Shown: positions 31,929-40,890, counted from the stretch's first letter. The stretch: 64,000 bases of DNA from Rhizobium aethiopicum (GCF_900094625.1 NZ_FMAJ01000014.1:1-64000); one strand, 5' to 3'. The notes: generated by a model from the letters alone, not told the origin. Made by a program: numbers and translations.

Positions 31929-33513
31929 CCGCTTGCTGCTCCAGCGGCGGTACATCATCGCCCATACTCTGGAGCAGCCACTTCTGGATGATCGGCACAT
32001 CGGCATCGCCCAGATCGTGGCCGCCGGGGATGACGTCGGAATCGACGGTGGCCCCCGAACTTTTCAGCCTTTCCTCCAGCTCGCTCGCATATTTGCCATA
32101 AGCATCCGTCTTGCCGCTGATGACGAGCAGGTCCGTGCCCTTCAGATCGGCATGCGGATATTCGCTGAGGACCGGCATCGAGCGCAGCAGCACGGCCTTG
32201 TGAACAAGGTTCGGGTGCAGATAGAGCAGCGAGTTCAAGAGGTTGGCGCCGTTAGAATAGCCGACATAGACGACCTTCTTGGGGTCGAGGCCGTAGGACG
32301 TAACGGCGCCTTCGATGAAGGCTGCAAAGGCTTCGGCCTCGGTCTTGATGTCGTCCTGGTCGAAGGAGAAGGGGGTAATGCGCTTGTACCAGCGCGGAAA
32401 ACCTTCTTCCGTCGCACGTCCCCGCACGCCCATCAGCGTTGCGCGCGGTGCCGCCTTGTTAAGAAGCGGCATCAGCGTCGTCTCGTTGCCGCCCGAGCCG
32501 TGGAGCAGCACGAAGACACTGCCGTCGGGATTGGGCGGCGTGTAGAAGCGATGGACAAACGGCAGCTCGCGGTAATTGATGCGCGGCTCCCCGGGCATCG
32601 AAAATTGCGGCAGGACCGTCTTCAGGTCGTCGAGATTGGTGATCGCCTCGGGGGGCGCGAACAGCTTGCTGCCAAGGGCGGCATGCTCTTCGTCAACAGT
32701 CATGCCGGGCTTGTCGGTTGCAAGCTCGACCAGCGTGCCGCCTGGCTCTCGGGCATAGAGCGAGCGGAAATACTTGCGGTCGTGCATGCTGGTCGGCGAT
32801 GCGTCGGTCTTCTCCAGCGCCTTGGATGCCGAACGCAGCGCGTCCTCATCGGGTGCCCGGAAGGCGACATGATCGACGGTACCGGTTCCCGGCGCGCCGG
32901 ACCAGAAGCCGCGCGCATCGCGTACGTCGATGACGTCGCCCGATTGCGAAACCAGCCTGTCGATCGTGCCGCGGTTGGCCTGGAAGCGGTAGCCGAAATG
33001 GCGCTCCAGGAAGCTGCGGCTCTCGGCCGGCTTTTCCGTCAGCATGGTTGCGCCGCGCACGCGCTGGATGGCATGTTCGACCGGGATCGAGGCGCCGTCC
33101 CAGACGGTTGCCGTTGTAAGGTCCTTCGCCCCGGCGAGCTTGAGAATGATATTGTCGGGGTCTTTCAGCCTGAGAACAGGCTCCCCGAATTCATCGGCCG
33201 GTCCCTCGGAACGCAGCCCGAAGCTCATGGCGCGCGTCAGCCAGTAGCCGATGCTCCCCGGGTCGATCGCCAGTGAAATTTCGCTGACCTGGCCGTAACC
33301 CGCCCGGCCGGGGGCGCCGTCCTCCCAGACGAGGAAGCTGACGAGCGAACCTGGCGTACCTGCCGAATCGCCGTAGAAGAGATGGAGTTGTGTCGCATCC
33401 TCGTAGCCGGCCGTCTGCTTGACGAGCCGCATGCCGAGAAAGCCGGCGTAAAAGTCCACGTTTGCCTGCACCTTCCGGGTGATGGCCGTAACGTGATGAA
33501 TGCCTGATACCAT
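31894..33513 (-). CDS. VOC dioxygenase-esterase fusion (MhqO/MhqD-like)
   Basis: This protein of about 539 residues has two parts. The N-terminal part is a two-module vicinal-oxygen-chelate ring-cleaving dioxygenase with metal ligands in GIHHVTAI, VDHVAFRAP and GTLVELATD. The C-terminal alpha/beta hydrolase (from about residue 320) has LLHGSGGNE, the nucleophile in VGYSNGAN, Asp in SGKTDAYG and His in PGGHDLG. In Bacillus, MhqO/MhqE dioxygenases and MhqD hydrolase are separate proteins that detoxify quinones; here they are fused. The start ATG at 33513 lies behind CAGGACTG. A frame from 33594 has no site. Confidence 0.88.
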   Translation of the reverse strand: MVSGIHHVTAITRKVQANVDFYAGFLGMRLVKQTAGYEDATQLHLFYGDSAGTPGSLVSFLVWEDGAPGRAGYGQVSEISLAIDPGSIGYWLTRAMSFGLRSEGPADEFGEPVLRLKDPDNIILKLAGAKDLTTATVWDGASIPVEHAIQRVRGATMLTEKPAESRSFLERHFGYRFQANRGTIDRLVSQSGDVIDVRDARGFWSGAPGTGTVDHVAFRAPDEDALRSASKALEKTDASPTSMHDRKYFRSLYAREPGGTLVELATDKPGMTVDEEHAALGSKLFAPPEAITNLDDLKTVLPQFSMPGEPRINYRELPFVHRFYTPPNPDGSVFVLLHGSGGNETTLMPLLNKAAPRATLMGVRGRATEEGFPRWYKRITPFSFDQDDIKTEAEAFAAFIEGAVTSYGLDPKKVVYVGYSNGANLLNSLLYLHPNLVHKAVLLRSMPVLSEYPHADLKGTDLLVISGKTDAYGKYASELEERLKSSGATVDSDVIPGGHDLGDADVPIIQKWLLQSMGDDVPPLEQQAVKPPSEPFGQP

Positions 33514-33597
33514 CGAGAGCAGTCCTGATTGAAGCGGCGTCGTCAGGAGCGCGAGTATGAGAGCTGCGAAAGTCATACCGTTGCCAATGACCACCGC

Positions 33598-35193
33598 TTA
33601 GTTTTGTTCCGCACAAAGCGCAAGCGAATCGCCGCGCCGCAACAATTCCAAATGATCGACATCCTCGAGCGCCTCTTCCAGTTGCTGCAGGGTCGGCGGC
33701 TTCACCATATAGGCGCGCGCCCCGAGATTTCTGGCCCGCTGCATGTCGGTCTCGTCGCTTGAGGTGCTGAGAATGCAGACGGGAATCCGTTTCAGACGAG
33801 CATCGGCCGAAAGCGCGTTCAGCACCTCGAAGCCGTCCATGATCGGCATGTTGATATCGAGCAGCATCAGATCGATCTGCGGCACGTCGGTTATGCCGGC
33901 GCGCTCTTCGAGCAGCCGCATCGCCTCGCGTCCGTTGGTGGCAACATGCAGGTTGAAAGTAACCTTCTCCCGCCGCATCAGCTTGATCTTCAGGATCTGG
34001 ATGTCGGCGGGGCTGTCTTCGACCAGCAGCACTTCCGCAAGCCGGCCGGAGCCTTCGCCCGGCTGCTCCGCCGGCTTCACGCTGGGCGCAACGGCTGATG
34101 CGGTGGGCGGCGCGGGCCGCGCCTCGGCGAGTGGGATTTCGACGATGAAGGTGGCGCCGGGGCCTTTGTCCGGTTCGCACCAGATCGCGCCGCCATGCAG
34201 CTGCGCGATGCGGCGGCAGATGGCAAGGCCCAGCCCGGTGCCCTCGATGCCGCGGCCGACGAGCCGTTTGAACGGCTGGAAGATCAACTCGCGGTGCTGG
34301 GGATTGATGCCCGGCCCGTTGTCACGCACCGTCAGGCGACAGCTGTCCCCCCGTGCTTCGCCGGAGATTGTGATCTCCGGAACCTTTTGATCGCAATAGC
34401 GGATGGCATTCGACACCAGGTTCTGCAGAAGCTGGGTCAGCAGCGTCGCATCGCCCATCACCTCCGGCAGCGGTCCCCGGATGATGACGGCTCCGCGGCT
34501 GTCCGTCTGCTGGCGCAGATTGTCCTCCACCTGGCCGAGCACATCAGACAGCGAAACCGGCGTCAGCTCCGGCCCACCGTAGGCTTCGAGCTTGGTGAAG
34601 TTCGAGACCTTGACGATCAGATCTTCCATATGGTCGGCGGCGCTCAGCACATAGTCGAGCAACTCGCGGTCCTCGGCCGGAAGCAAGGCGGAACCGTGCA
34701 GGATCCGGCTGAAGGATTTGATCGTCCGCAACGGCTCTTTGAGGTCATGCGCCATGGCGCGTGTGAAAATTTCGAGCGATTGCCGCTTTTGCTCCAGCTG
34801 CGCTTCCAGCATACCGTGCATGATTGCGTTCTGGATGCAGCGATGCAGCGTTTCGGGTGAAAGCGAATCCTTGGTGAGATAATCGCGCGCGCCGCTTTTC
34901 ATCACCTCGACGGCGACGGTTTCGTTGCCCTGGCCGGTCAGCATGATGACGTTGGCGACGGGATCGTCCTCCAATATGTCGGCAAGGACGCCGAGCCCGT
35001 CGCGCCCCGGCAGCGAATAGTCGAGCAGGATGCAGTTCGGCCGTTTCCGGCTGTTCAACGTACGGCCCTCTTCGCCGGTCTCCGCTTCGAGGACGGTATA
35101 GGCGGTGCTTGAGACGCGGCCCAATATACGGCGATAGACCTCCCGGTCGTCGATGTTGTCGTCGATGATGAGAATGCAGCAGTCTTCCGCCAA
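33598..35193 (-). CDS. Hybrid sensor kinase: REC-HisKA-HATPase-REC
   Basis: This 531-residue cytoplasmic protein has no membrane helix. An N-terminal receiver has D58 in LLDYSLPGRDG and Lys108 in YLTKDSL. A short coiled linker follows, then HisKA with H149 in MAHDLKEPLR, an HATPase_c with DNGPGINP and GTGLGLAICRR, and a second receiver (about residues 395-525, LLLDINMPIMDG, YMVKPP). HDLKEPLR-type HisKA kinases go with Rcp1-like receivers, which is what lies beside it. It ends 4 bp after the neighbouring rcp-like gene in the same direction, so the three genes from 33598 to 37754 form one operon. The signal is unknown. Confidence 0.92.
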   Translation of the reverse strand: MAEDCCILIIDDNIDDREVYRRILGRVSSTAYTVLEAETGEEGRTLNSRKRPNCILLDYSLPGRDGLGVLADILEDDPVANVIMLTGQGNETVAVEVMKSGARDYLTKDSLSPETLHRCIQNAIMHGMLEAQLEQKRQSLEIFTRAMAHDLKEPLRTIKSFSRILHGSALLPAEDRELLDYVLSAADHMEDLIVKVSNFTKLEAYGGPELTPVSLSDVLGQVEDNLRQQTDSRGAVIIRGPLPEVMGDATLLTQLLQNLVSNAIRYCDQKVPEITISGEARGDSCRLTVRDNGPGINPQHRELIFQPFKRLVGRGIEGTGLGLAICRRIAQLHGGAIWCEPDKGPGATFIVEIPLAEARPAPPTASAVAPSVKPAEQPGEGSGRLAEVLLVEDSPADIQILKIKLMRREKVTFNLHVATNGREAMRLLEERAGITDVPQIDLMLLDINMPIMDGFEVLNALSADARLKRIPVCILSTSSDETDMQRARNLGARAYMVKPPTLQQLEEALEDVDHLELLRRGDSLALCAEQN

Positions 35194-35197
35194 ACCG

Positions 35198-35623
35198 TCA
35201 GTCCTCGAGCGGCAGGATTGCGATTTCGAACCAGTATTCCTTCAGCCGCTGGATGGCCGCGAAGAGGCCGTCGAGATCGACCGGTTTCTGCACATAGGTG
35301 TTGGCGCCGAGTGCGTAGCAGCCTTCGATGTCGCGTTCATCGTCCGATGTCGTCAGGATCACCACCGGGATCTTGCGCCAGCCGTCGTTCGACTTGATCG
35401 CCTCCAGCGTCTTACGGCCGTCGAGGCCGGGCATGTTGAGATCGAGCAGGATCAGCCCTGGCTTCGGCACCATCGCGCCGAGCATGTCGAGCGCTTCCTG
35501 ACCCGAGGCCGCCCAGCGGATCGAGTTGCGCAGATTGGTGCGTTTGAAGGCGCGCATCGTCGCTTCGAAGTCGTCTTCGCTGTCTTCGACGATCAGGATC
35601 GGTTGCGTGTCACGCTGCTGCAT
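35198..35623 (-). CDS. Rcp1-like single-domain response regulator
   Basis: This 141-residue stand-alone receiver has acidic pair E13/D14 in IVEDSEDD, phosphoacceptor D61 in LLDLNMPGLDG, Thr/Ser in ILTTSDDE and Lys113 in YVQKPVD. The C-terminal extension is short. Rcp1-like receivers typically serve phytochrome-like or HDLKEPLR-type kinases as phosphate relays or sinks and have no DNA-binding output. The start ATG overlaps the stop of the upstream kinase gene by 14 bp, implying coupled translation. An upstream frame reaching 35866 is antisense-like and rejected. Confidence 0.92.
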   Translation of the reverse strand: MQQRDTQPILIVEDSEDDFEATMRAFKRTNLRNSIRWAASGQEALDMLGAMVPKPGLILLDLNMPGLDGRKTLEAIKSNDGWRKIPVVILTTSDDERDIEGCYALGANTYVQKPVDLDGLFAAIQRLKEYWFEIAILPLED

Positions 35624-37754
35624 TCTGGCCCTCGCGCTTCTTTCCCAAGGTGAAATAGAATGTGGTGCCGACGCCAACTTCGGATTCCAGCCAGATATCG
35701 CCGTTGTGCCGCGCGATGATCTTGCGGACGAAGGTGAGGCCTGCTCCCGTCCCGTCGTCGGAATCCTGCGACTTTTCGAGCCGTTTGAAAATGCGGAAAA
35801 TATCCTCATGGAATTCCTGGGGTATACCCTTGCCGTTATCCCTAACGAAAAACACGTTGCGGGCAACCGTGCCGTCCTTGCCGACGAACCGGTCGAGATA
35901 GCCGATCGTGATCAGCGGCGTCGGCTTGTCGTTGTATTTGATCGCATTGGTGATGAGATTGCGGAACACTTCGGTTAGCCGCGGCGCGTCGCAGATCACC
36001 TCCGGCAGACGGCCGTCGGTGACGACCTTGGCGTGCCGCTCTTCCAGGAGAAGCTCCATCGTCGCGACCACGTCCTTGACGATCAGGCCGATATCGGTGC
36101 GTCTGACGGCCAGCTGCTGTCGCCCAAGCCGGGAGAAGTAGAGCAGGTCGTTGACGAGCTTCTCCATGCGCTGGCTGAGACGCACGAGCCGGTTCAGCCG
36201 GCGCACGCCGTCGACGTCGAGCTTGTCCTCATAGTCCTCGAGGAGGAAGCGGGAGTGGTTGTGCAGGCCGCGCAGCGGCTCCTTCAGATCATGCGAGGCA
36301 ATATAGGCGAACTCGTCGAGGTCGTGGTTGCTGCGCTCGAGCTCGGCCGTATAGGCCTCGAGCTGAGCAAGCGTCGTCTTCATCCGTTCTTCCTGCCGCG
36401 CGCGCTCGCTGATGTCTCGCACGATGCCGACGAAGGTCTTGATCTCGCCGCTGACGACAACGCTGATGGACACCTCGATCGGGAAGACGATGCCGTTCTT
36501 GCGCCGCCCGGAAACCATGCGCGTGGTGCCGATGATGCGCTCCTCGCCGGTCTGCCTGTAGTGGGAGAGATAGCCGTCATGTTCGGAGTGATAGGGCTCA
36601 GGCATCAGCATCTTGATGTTCCGGCCGATCGTTTCCTGCGGGGAATAGCCGAACATGCTTTCGGCGGCCGGATTGAAACTCCTGATCGTCCCACGCTCGT
36701 CGATGACGATGACGGCATCGGGCGTGCTGCGCACCAGCGCGCCGAAGCGGATGCGTTCGGCCTCCAGATTTTGGTTGTTGCGCAGGAAATAGTAGACGAG
36801 GATCGCAATCAGCCAGAGCGTGGCGGCCGTGATGGCGCGATTGGCGATCTCCTGCCAGAATGCCGTCTCGTCGTGCCTGATTGCGAAGAAGCCGAGCATG
36901 AGGAGCACGGTGCAGGCAAAGGCGAAGAAGAGCGGCGCGTTCCTGTTGCCGAACCAGAGGGCCGTCAGCACCAGCGGCACGTAAAGAATGCCGTTCGCGA
37001 GGCCGAGCGGTGTATAGAGATCGACGAGAAGGCCGGTGAAGCAGACCGCCGCCGGAATCCAGAGCGGAATCTGCGCCCGGTTTGCCGGCTGCATCCACCA
37101 GGAGCGGGCCAGCAGGCCAGAGCCGAAGAGCACCATGCCGAACGCCGTGTGCAACGCCATCGCCGCATAGCTCCCCCAGCGGTAGCCCTGTTCGGCATCG
37201 GTGAGATAACCGGCGAGCGCGATCATCCCAAGCGTGATGACGACATAGCTCGTCAGCTCCTGCGCCACCTGATTTCCAGACTTCTCGACATGGAGCGAGA
37301 GAAGCAGCGAAAGATTGGCGATCAGAAAGATCAGCGCGGTATTGGGCCCCATGCCGCCGCCGATCTCGGCGATGAAATTGCGCGGAATCACCAAGCCGCT
37401 GATCAAGTGGTCGACATTATGGACGGCGCGGCCGACTGTTGCGATTTCCACGAGCCGGGCGGCCGCGATCGCCGTTGCACATGTGATCATGATCGTTGCG
37501 GCTATTCGAAAGCGACGGGCGGTCAGCGTCGAGGCGGCGAGCCCAAGGCCGGAAAGCACGAAGCAGAGCGCCGTGTTGAAGGCCATCGACGGAAAGCCGG
37601 GGATGAGCGAAATGACAATCTTGATCTGCAGCCACCAGCCGGCAAGGGCGCTCATTCCGAGAAGGAACATCAGGCAGCCGACCGCTATTGCGAAGGCCCG
37701 ATAGCGCCATCGCCTCCGCTGGTCCTGCAGGTCCACGCTGCCCTTATCCTGCAC
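35610..37754 (-). CDS. Membrane PAS-domain sensor histidine kinase
   Basis: This protein of about 714 residues has an N-terminal sensor region of roughly eight helices (MASE-like, residues 20-330). A PAS domain follows (DAVIVIDERGTIRSFNPAAESMFGYS), then HisKA with H488 in ASHDLKEPLRGL and an HATPase_c with DNGKGIPQEF and GTGAGLTFVRK. The start is the GTG at 37754 with GAGAGGA in front. The ATG at 37910 is possible but lies upstream of a basic segment that looks non-coding. Its stop overlaps the Rcp1-like receiver gene, its likely partner. The stimulus may be membrane- or redox-related. Confidence 0.9.
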   Translation of the reverse strand: MQDKGSVDLQDQRRRWRYRAFAIAVGCLMFLLGMSALAGWWLQIKIVISLIPGFPSMAFNTALCFVLSGLGLAASTLTARRFRIAATIMITCATAIAAARLVEIATVGRAVHNVDHLISGLVIPRNFIAEIGGGMGPNTALIFLIANLSLLLSLHVEKSGNQVAQELTSYVVITLGMIALAGYLTDAEQGYRWGSYAAMALHTAFGMVLFGSGLLARSWWMQPANRAQIPLWIPAAVCFTGLLVDLYTPLGLANGILYVPLVLTALWFGNRNAPLFFAFACTVLLMLGFFAIRHDETAFWQEIANRAITAATLWLIAILVYYFLRNNQNLEAERIRFGALVRSTPDAVIVIDERGTIRSFNPAAESMFGYSPQETIGRNIKMLMPEPYHSEHDGYLSHYRQTGEERIIGTTRMVSGRRKNGIVFPIEVSISVVVSGEIKTFVGIVRDISERARQEERMKTTLAQLEAYTAELERSNHDLDEFAYIASHDLKEPLRGLHNHSRFLLEDYEDKLDVDGVRRLNRLVRLSQRMEKLVNDLLYFSRLGRQQLAVRRTDIGLIVKDVVATMELLLEERHAKVVTDGRLPEVICDAPRLTEVFRNLITNAIKYNDKPTPLITIGYLDRFVGKDGTVARNVFFVRDNGKGIPQEFHEDIFRIFKRLEKSQDSDDGTGAGLTFVRKIIARHNGDIWLESEVGVGTTFYFTLGKKREGQNAAA

Positions 37755-37948
37755 GCGAGTATCCTCTCTCGGTTCGCGCGGCCATTTTTTCCGAAATCGG
37801 GGAATACTCAATAGGCAGGAGAGGACGCCGCCGCGCTTTTTGCGAAATGATTTTTCGGTCGGACAGGTCGAATTTTCGCGAAATCGCGATATCGTGACGG
37901 TGAAGGTCAACGAGGTTCATTCGAACAATACCCAAATCACGGTGCCGG

Positions 37949-38326
37949 ATGCCTACCATAGTTTACGTCGACGACAGCAGGGACGACCTCTTCTATCTCG
38001 ACTATATCCGCAAGAAGCAGCATATAGACGTCGATCTATTCTGTTTTTCGACGGCCGAGACAGCGCTGGAGGCGCTGAAGCAGCGCGTGGCGGAAGGCTG
38101 GGCTCCGCCGGAGCTGCTGGTCGCCGATCTCTACATGCCCCTAGACAGCGGCATCGGCCTGGTAAGCAGCCTGCGCGGGGACGATCGTTTCAGAACAATG
38201 CGTCTCGCCATCTGCAGCGGATCGGACGCCGATGAGGATCGAGCGCGCGCGTTTGAAGCCGGTGCCGATTTTTACCTCGAGAAGCCGCTTGACCTCGCCG
38301 CGATCGTTCTCAATCTGGAAGTGTAG
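37949..38326 (+). CDS. Single-domain response regulator (Rcp1-like)
   Basis: This 125-residue receiver has acidic pair D8/D9, phosphoacceptor D60 in LLVADLYMPLDSG, a Ser at LAICSGSD and Lys112 in YLEKPLD. There is no output domain. It is divergent from the membrane sensor kinase gene, with the 5' ends about 200 bp apart, so it may be controlled from the same region and phosphorylated by the HDLKEPLR-type kinases next to it. Its role is unknown. Confidence 0.9.
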   Translation: MPTIVYVDDSRDDLFYLDYIRKKQHIDVDLFCFSTAETALEALKQRVAEGWAPPELLVADLYMPLDSGIGLVSSLRGDDRFRTMRLAICSGSDADEDRARAFEAGADFYLEKPLDLAAIVLNLEV

Positions 38327-38802
38327 GAAACGGCGAAAACCGTATGGTGCTTTTCCTGGCTTTCGTCCTGGCGATATGACAAGCCGCGATTGACAAGGCC
38401 GAGTGTGCATCTCAAGATGCAACCGAAACGAAGAGGACGGAACGTAAAATAAGCGCTGAGAGAACCGAATGACCCGCGTTCGCCGCCACGAACTTCAGCC
38501 AACCCCTTAGCTGATAGGCCTATCGGCTCTCTCGCGCTTACGTCTGGCACTGCCTTCTCGCATTCATGGATGTTGAACGCGGAAGATTTACGATACCCAG
38601 GTAAGAACTACTGCCCCTCAGTATATCTGCCCGTGCATCACCTGTAGTTGAGATAATTGATGATATCCGCCTTGTGTACCGAAAGTCCCCGTTTCGATAT
38701 CTCTCATCAATCGTCTCGCAATTTTTGTAGCTCTTCGCGTTTAAGACGTATATCCCAAGATTTCGGGATCGGGGGCTTGGCGGGAGGAGAGGAAGAGTGG
38801 GA
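38327..38802. other. Intergenic region with a 20-bp near-palindrome
   Basis: This 476-bp gap precedes the LuxR-type gene. It has no supported gene. AGCTGATAGGCCTATCGGCT at 38509-38528 is a palindrome over 20 bp with a single mismatched pair; its inner GATAGGCCTATC is perfect. It lies 275 bp before the LuxR start. It could be an operator, a recombination site or chance; there is no T-run for a terminator. The rest is AT-richer than the neighbouring genes. Confidence 0.4.
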
Positions 38803-39507
38803 ATGAGCAATGCCGCGGCAACTCCTTTTCATGCCGGACCGGAGCTTAGCCGGGCGATCAACCGCACCGATTTTTTCCGTCTGCTGAAAGCGGCGGCGCA
38901 GCATTACCGCTTCGAAAATTTCGCGCTTGCCCGCATTTCCGAGGCTTCAGCTCCTTTCGGTGAACGCGATATCGTCATCACCAATGTCGCCGAGCGACGT
39001 CTCGGCCTTTTTGTTGCGACGTTGAAGGAGGCGCTTGGAACCGTCCGGGCAAAGAGCGCTCAATTTCTGGCAACGCCCGTCCACGGCAGGAGCGCGCAGC
39101 CGGAAACCTATCCCTCCGAGCTGCTCTTCAACGAGTTCCGCAGCGCCGTCTTCCTCTTCATTCCGCTGTTCACGCCGGAAGGGCGGCGATATTGTCTCGT
39201 GTTCGGCGGCGAGCGTGAAGAGCCGGCTCAGGGTGAGATCGCCGATATGCTTCTCGATGCCATGCGCATTTTCGACAAGCTCTACGAGGAGATCCTGACG
39301 CAGGAAACATCCGGACGTTTGACCCAGCGCGAATCGGAAATCGTCAAATGGACAAGCGAAGGCAAGACCTCGGCGGAAATCGCCATCATTCTCGGTCTGT
39401 CCGAACATACGGTCAATTCGCATATCACTGCTGCCGCGCGTAAGCTCGACGCCGTGAACCGCGTCCACATGGTGGCGATCGCCTTGAGGAACGGGTTGGT
39501 TTCGTGA
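38803..39507 (+). CDS. LuxR-family regulator, VisR-like
   Basis: This 234-residue protein has an N-terminal autoinducer-binding-like or GAF-like domain (RTDFFRLLKAAAQHYRFENFALARI) and a C-terminal LuxR helix-turn-helix (LTQRESEIVKWTSEGKTSAEIAIILGLSEHTVNSHI). The tail KLDAVNRVHMVAIALRNGLVS closely resembles the tail of VisR encoded at 59685, so it belongs to the same subfamily. The ATG is preceded by AGGAGAGGAAGAGTGGGA; an in-frame GTG two codons earlier is an alternative. It reads into a receiver gene whose start overlaps or follows its stop, suggesting an operon. Confidence 0.88.
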   Translation: MSNAAATPFHAGPELSRAINRTDFFRLLKAAAQHYRFENFALARISEASAPFGERDIVITNVAERRLGLFVATLKEALGTVRAKSAQFLATPVHGRSAQPETYPSELLFNEFRSAVFLFIPLFTPEGRRYCLVFGGEREEPAQGEIADMLLDAMRIFDKLYEEILTQETSGRLTQRESEIVKWTSEGKTSAEIAIILGLSEHTVNSHITAAARKLDAVNRVHMVAIALRNGLVS

Positions 39508-39536
39508 ACACTGGCATCGGGACTGGGGAAAATGAA

Positions 39537-39974
39537 ATGATCACCGAAACGGTCCGACAGAATGCCGTAAAGGTTCTCTTTGTCGACGACGAATTCATCG
39601 AATTCCGCGCCCTCAAAAAGAAGATAGCCGATCTGTCCGAGCCGCCTGTCGAAGTCGAATATTCGCCGTCGATCGGAGACGCGCTGAAGAAGATCGGCGC
39701 GGCCCGCTTCGATCTCATCCTGCTCGACAACCGTCTTCTGCCCAATGCCGATTTCCGCGAGACGGTGCCGGAGCTGCGCGGCATCGGCTATACCGGCCCG
39801 ATCGGCGTCGTTTCGACCGACATATCGGGCGGCTATTTTCAGGAATTCCCGGATTACGGGGTCGACTTCCGCATCGGCAAGGACGAAATCGACGTTCAGA
39901 CGCTGCAGCACATCATCCGCGAATATGTGCACTACGATGTCCCGGATTTCTGGAAGGACGATTACAGCATTTGA
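39537..39974 (+). CDS. Atypical single-domain response regulator
   Basis: This 145-residue receiver-like protein has D17/D18 in LFVDDEF, acceptor D64 in ILLDNRLLPNADF, Ser93 in VVSTDISGG and Lys115 in FRIGKDE. The usual DxxMPxxDG loop is replaced by DNRLLP, so phosphotransfer may be slow or absent. The ATG at 39537 lies behind GGGGAAAATGAA. It follows the LuxR gene by 29 bp and ends 92 bp before the end of the convergent kinase gene. Partners are inferred from location only. Confidence 0.8.
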   Translation: MITETVRQNAVKVLFVDDEFIEFRALKKKIADLSEPPVEVEYSPSIGDALKKIGAARFDLILLDNRLLPNADFRETVPELRGIGYTGPIGVVSTDISGGYFQEFPDYGVDFRIGKDEIDVQTLQHIIREYVHYDVPDFWKDDYSI

Positions 39975-40065
39975 GCCGCAGAACTGCACGGCGGTTTGTG
40001 GTAACGAATTGCGGAAAAGCAGGACTTAAAGACGTCCAGCGAATCTGAAAAATTGCAACGCGCTG

Positions 40066-40815
40066 TCAGCCGGCGGGAAGGCGGATGAGGAAGCGGCTGC
40101 CGCTTTCGTCGGCATGCTCGAGACCTATACTCCCGCCAAGCGCCTTCAGAAGTTCCTGCGCCGTCGTCAGGCCGAGACCGGCGCCGGGGACTGCCCCCGC
40201 CTTCGGCAATTTCCAGAACGGCTCGAAGATCCGCTCTCGATAAGCGGGGTCGATGCCTATCCCGTTGTCGGAAATCCGGATGAACCAGTTCGCCCCTTCT
40301 TGTTCCGCCGTCATGGCCACATGCGGCGGTGACGAGCTCCGATAGGTGAGGGCATTGGACATCAGCTGCCGCAGCACCAGGCCGAACAATGCGGGGTCGG
40401 TGCGGATGGAAGGGAGCCCTCGCTTGGCGAGTGTCGCCTCGAGAGCCCCGGTCTCCTCAATGAGCTCCATCCAGATTTTTTCGGTCAGGGCCGTCAGGTC
40501 GACCTCTTCAGGCGTTACCTGCGGCGCTCCACCGGCAAGGCTCATCAGTGCCTTGGTGAGGCGCTGCGCGGCTTGCGCCTTTTCCATGATCATCTTGAGG
40601 CTCTGAAGCTGTTCGCCGTCGAGCGTCTCCTCGAGATCGTCGAGCAGCAGCTCGGCATACATGGCGATATGGCGCAGCGGCGATTGCAAGTCGTGCGAGG
40701 CGGTTGCGAGAAAGCGCTTGATGCGCTCCTCGTTGTCGCCGGCAATGCTGGTCTCAAGCGGTTTCGTCGGGTTGGGTGACATCTGGCGGTTTCCCGATCT
40801 CTGCTGCGGCGTCAT
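40066..40815 (-). CDS. Soluble histidine kinase (HisKA-HATPase only)
   Basis: This 249-residue kinase has no sensor domain: an N-terminal tail, H41 in TASHDLQSPLRHIAMYAELL and an HATPase_c with ISDNGIGIDPAYRERIFEPF and GAGLGLTTAQELL. Kinases without input usually receive signals through partners or act as phosphotransfer hubs. The start ATG at 40815 is behind TGAGGAAGGCCC. A copy of a dispersed leader-like repeat ends 12 bp before it. It is convergent with the atypical receiver gene, its most probable partner. Confidence 0.9.
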   Translation of the reverse strand: MTPQQRSGNRQMSPNPTKPLETSIAGDNEERIKRFLATASHDLQSPLRHIAMYAELLLDDLEETLDGEQLQSLKMIMEKAQAAQRLTKALMSLAGGAPQVTPEEVDLTALTEKIWMELIEETGALEATLAKRGLPSIRTDPALFGLVLRQLMSNALTYRSSSPPHVAMTAEQEGANWFIRISDNGIGIDPAYRERIFEPFWKLPKAGAVPGAGLGLTTAQELLKALGGSIGLEHADESGSRFLIRLPAG

Positions 40816-40827
40816 GGGCCTTCCTCA

Positions 40828-40875
40828 GCCGCGCGACGGACGCTGTAATACCTTGAAATGCTGCATAATTTCATC
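40828..40875 (-). repeat. Dispersed leader-like repeat, copy B
   Basis: Read on the minus strand it contains GAAATTATGCAGCATTTCAA, then GGTATTACAGCG, matching the + strand copy at 22701 with the core ATGCAGCAnnTCAA. It ends 12 bp before the kinase start codon and lies 15 bp from the secDF terminator hairpin. Its orientation towards the adjacent start codon is the same as for copy A. Confidence 0.55.
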
Positions 40876-40890
40876 CTGGCAATAGGCAAC

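Noticed and set aside
36033..37814. 593-codon plus-strand open frame
   Set aside because: Antisense to the membrane sensor kinase, which has clear PAS, HisKA and HATPase motifs.
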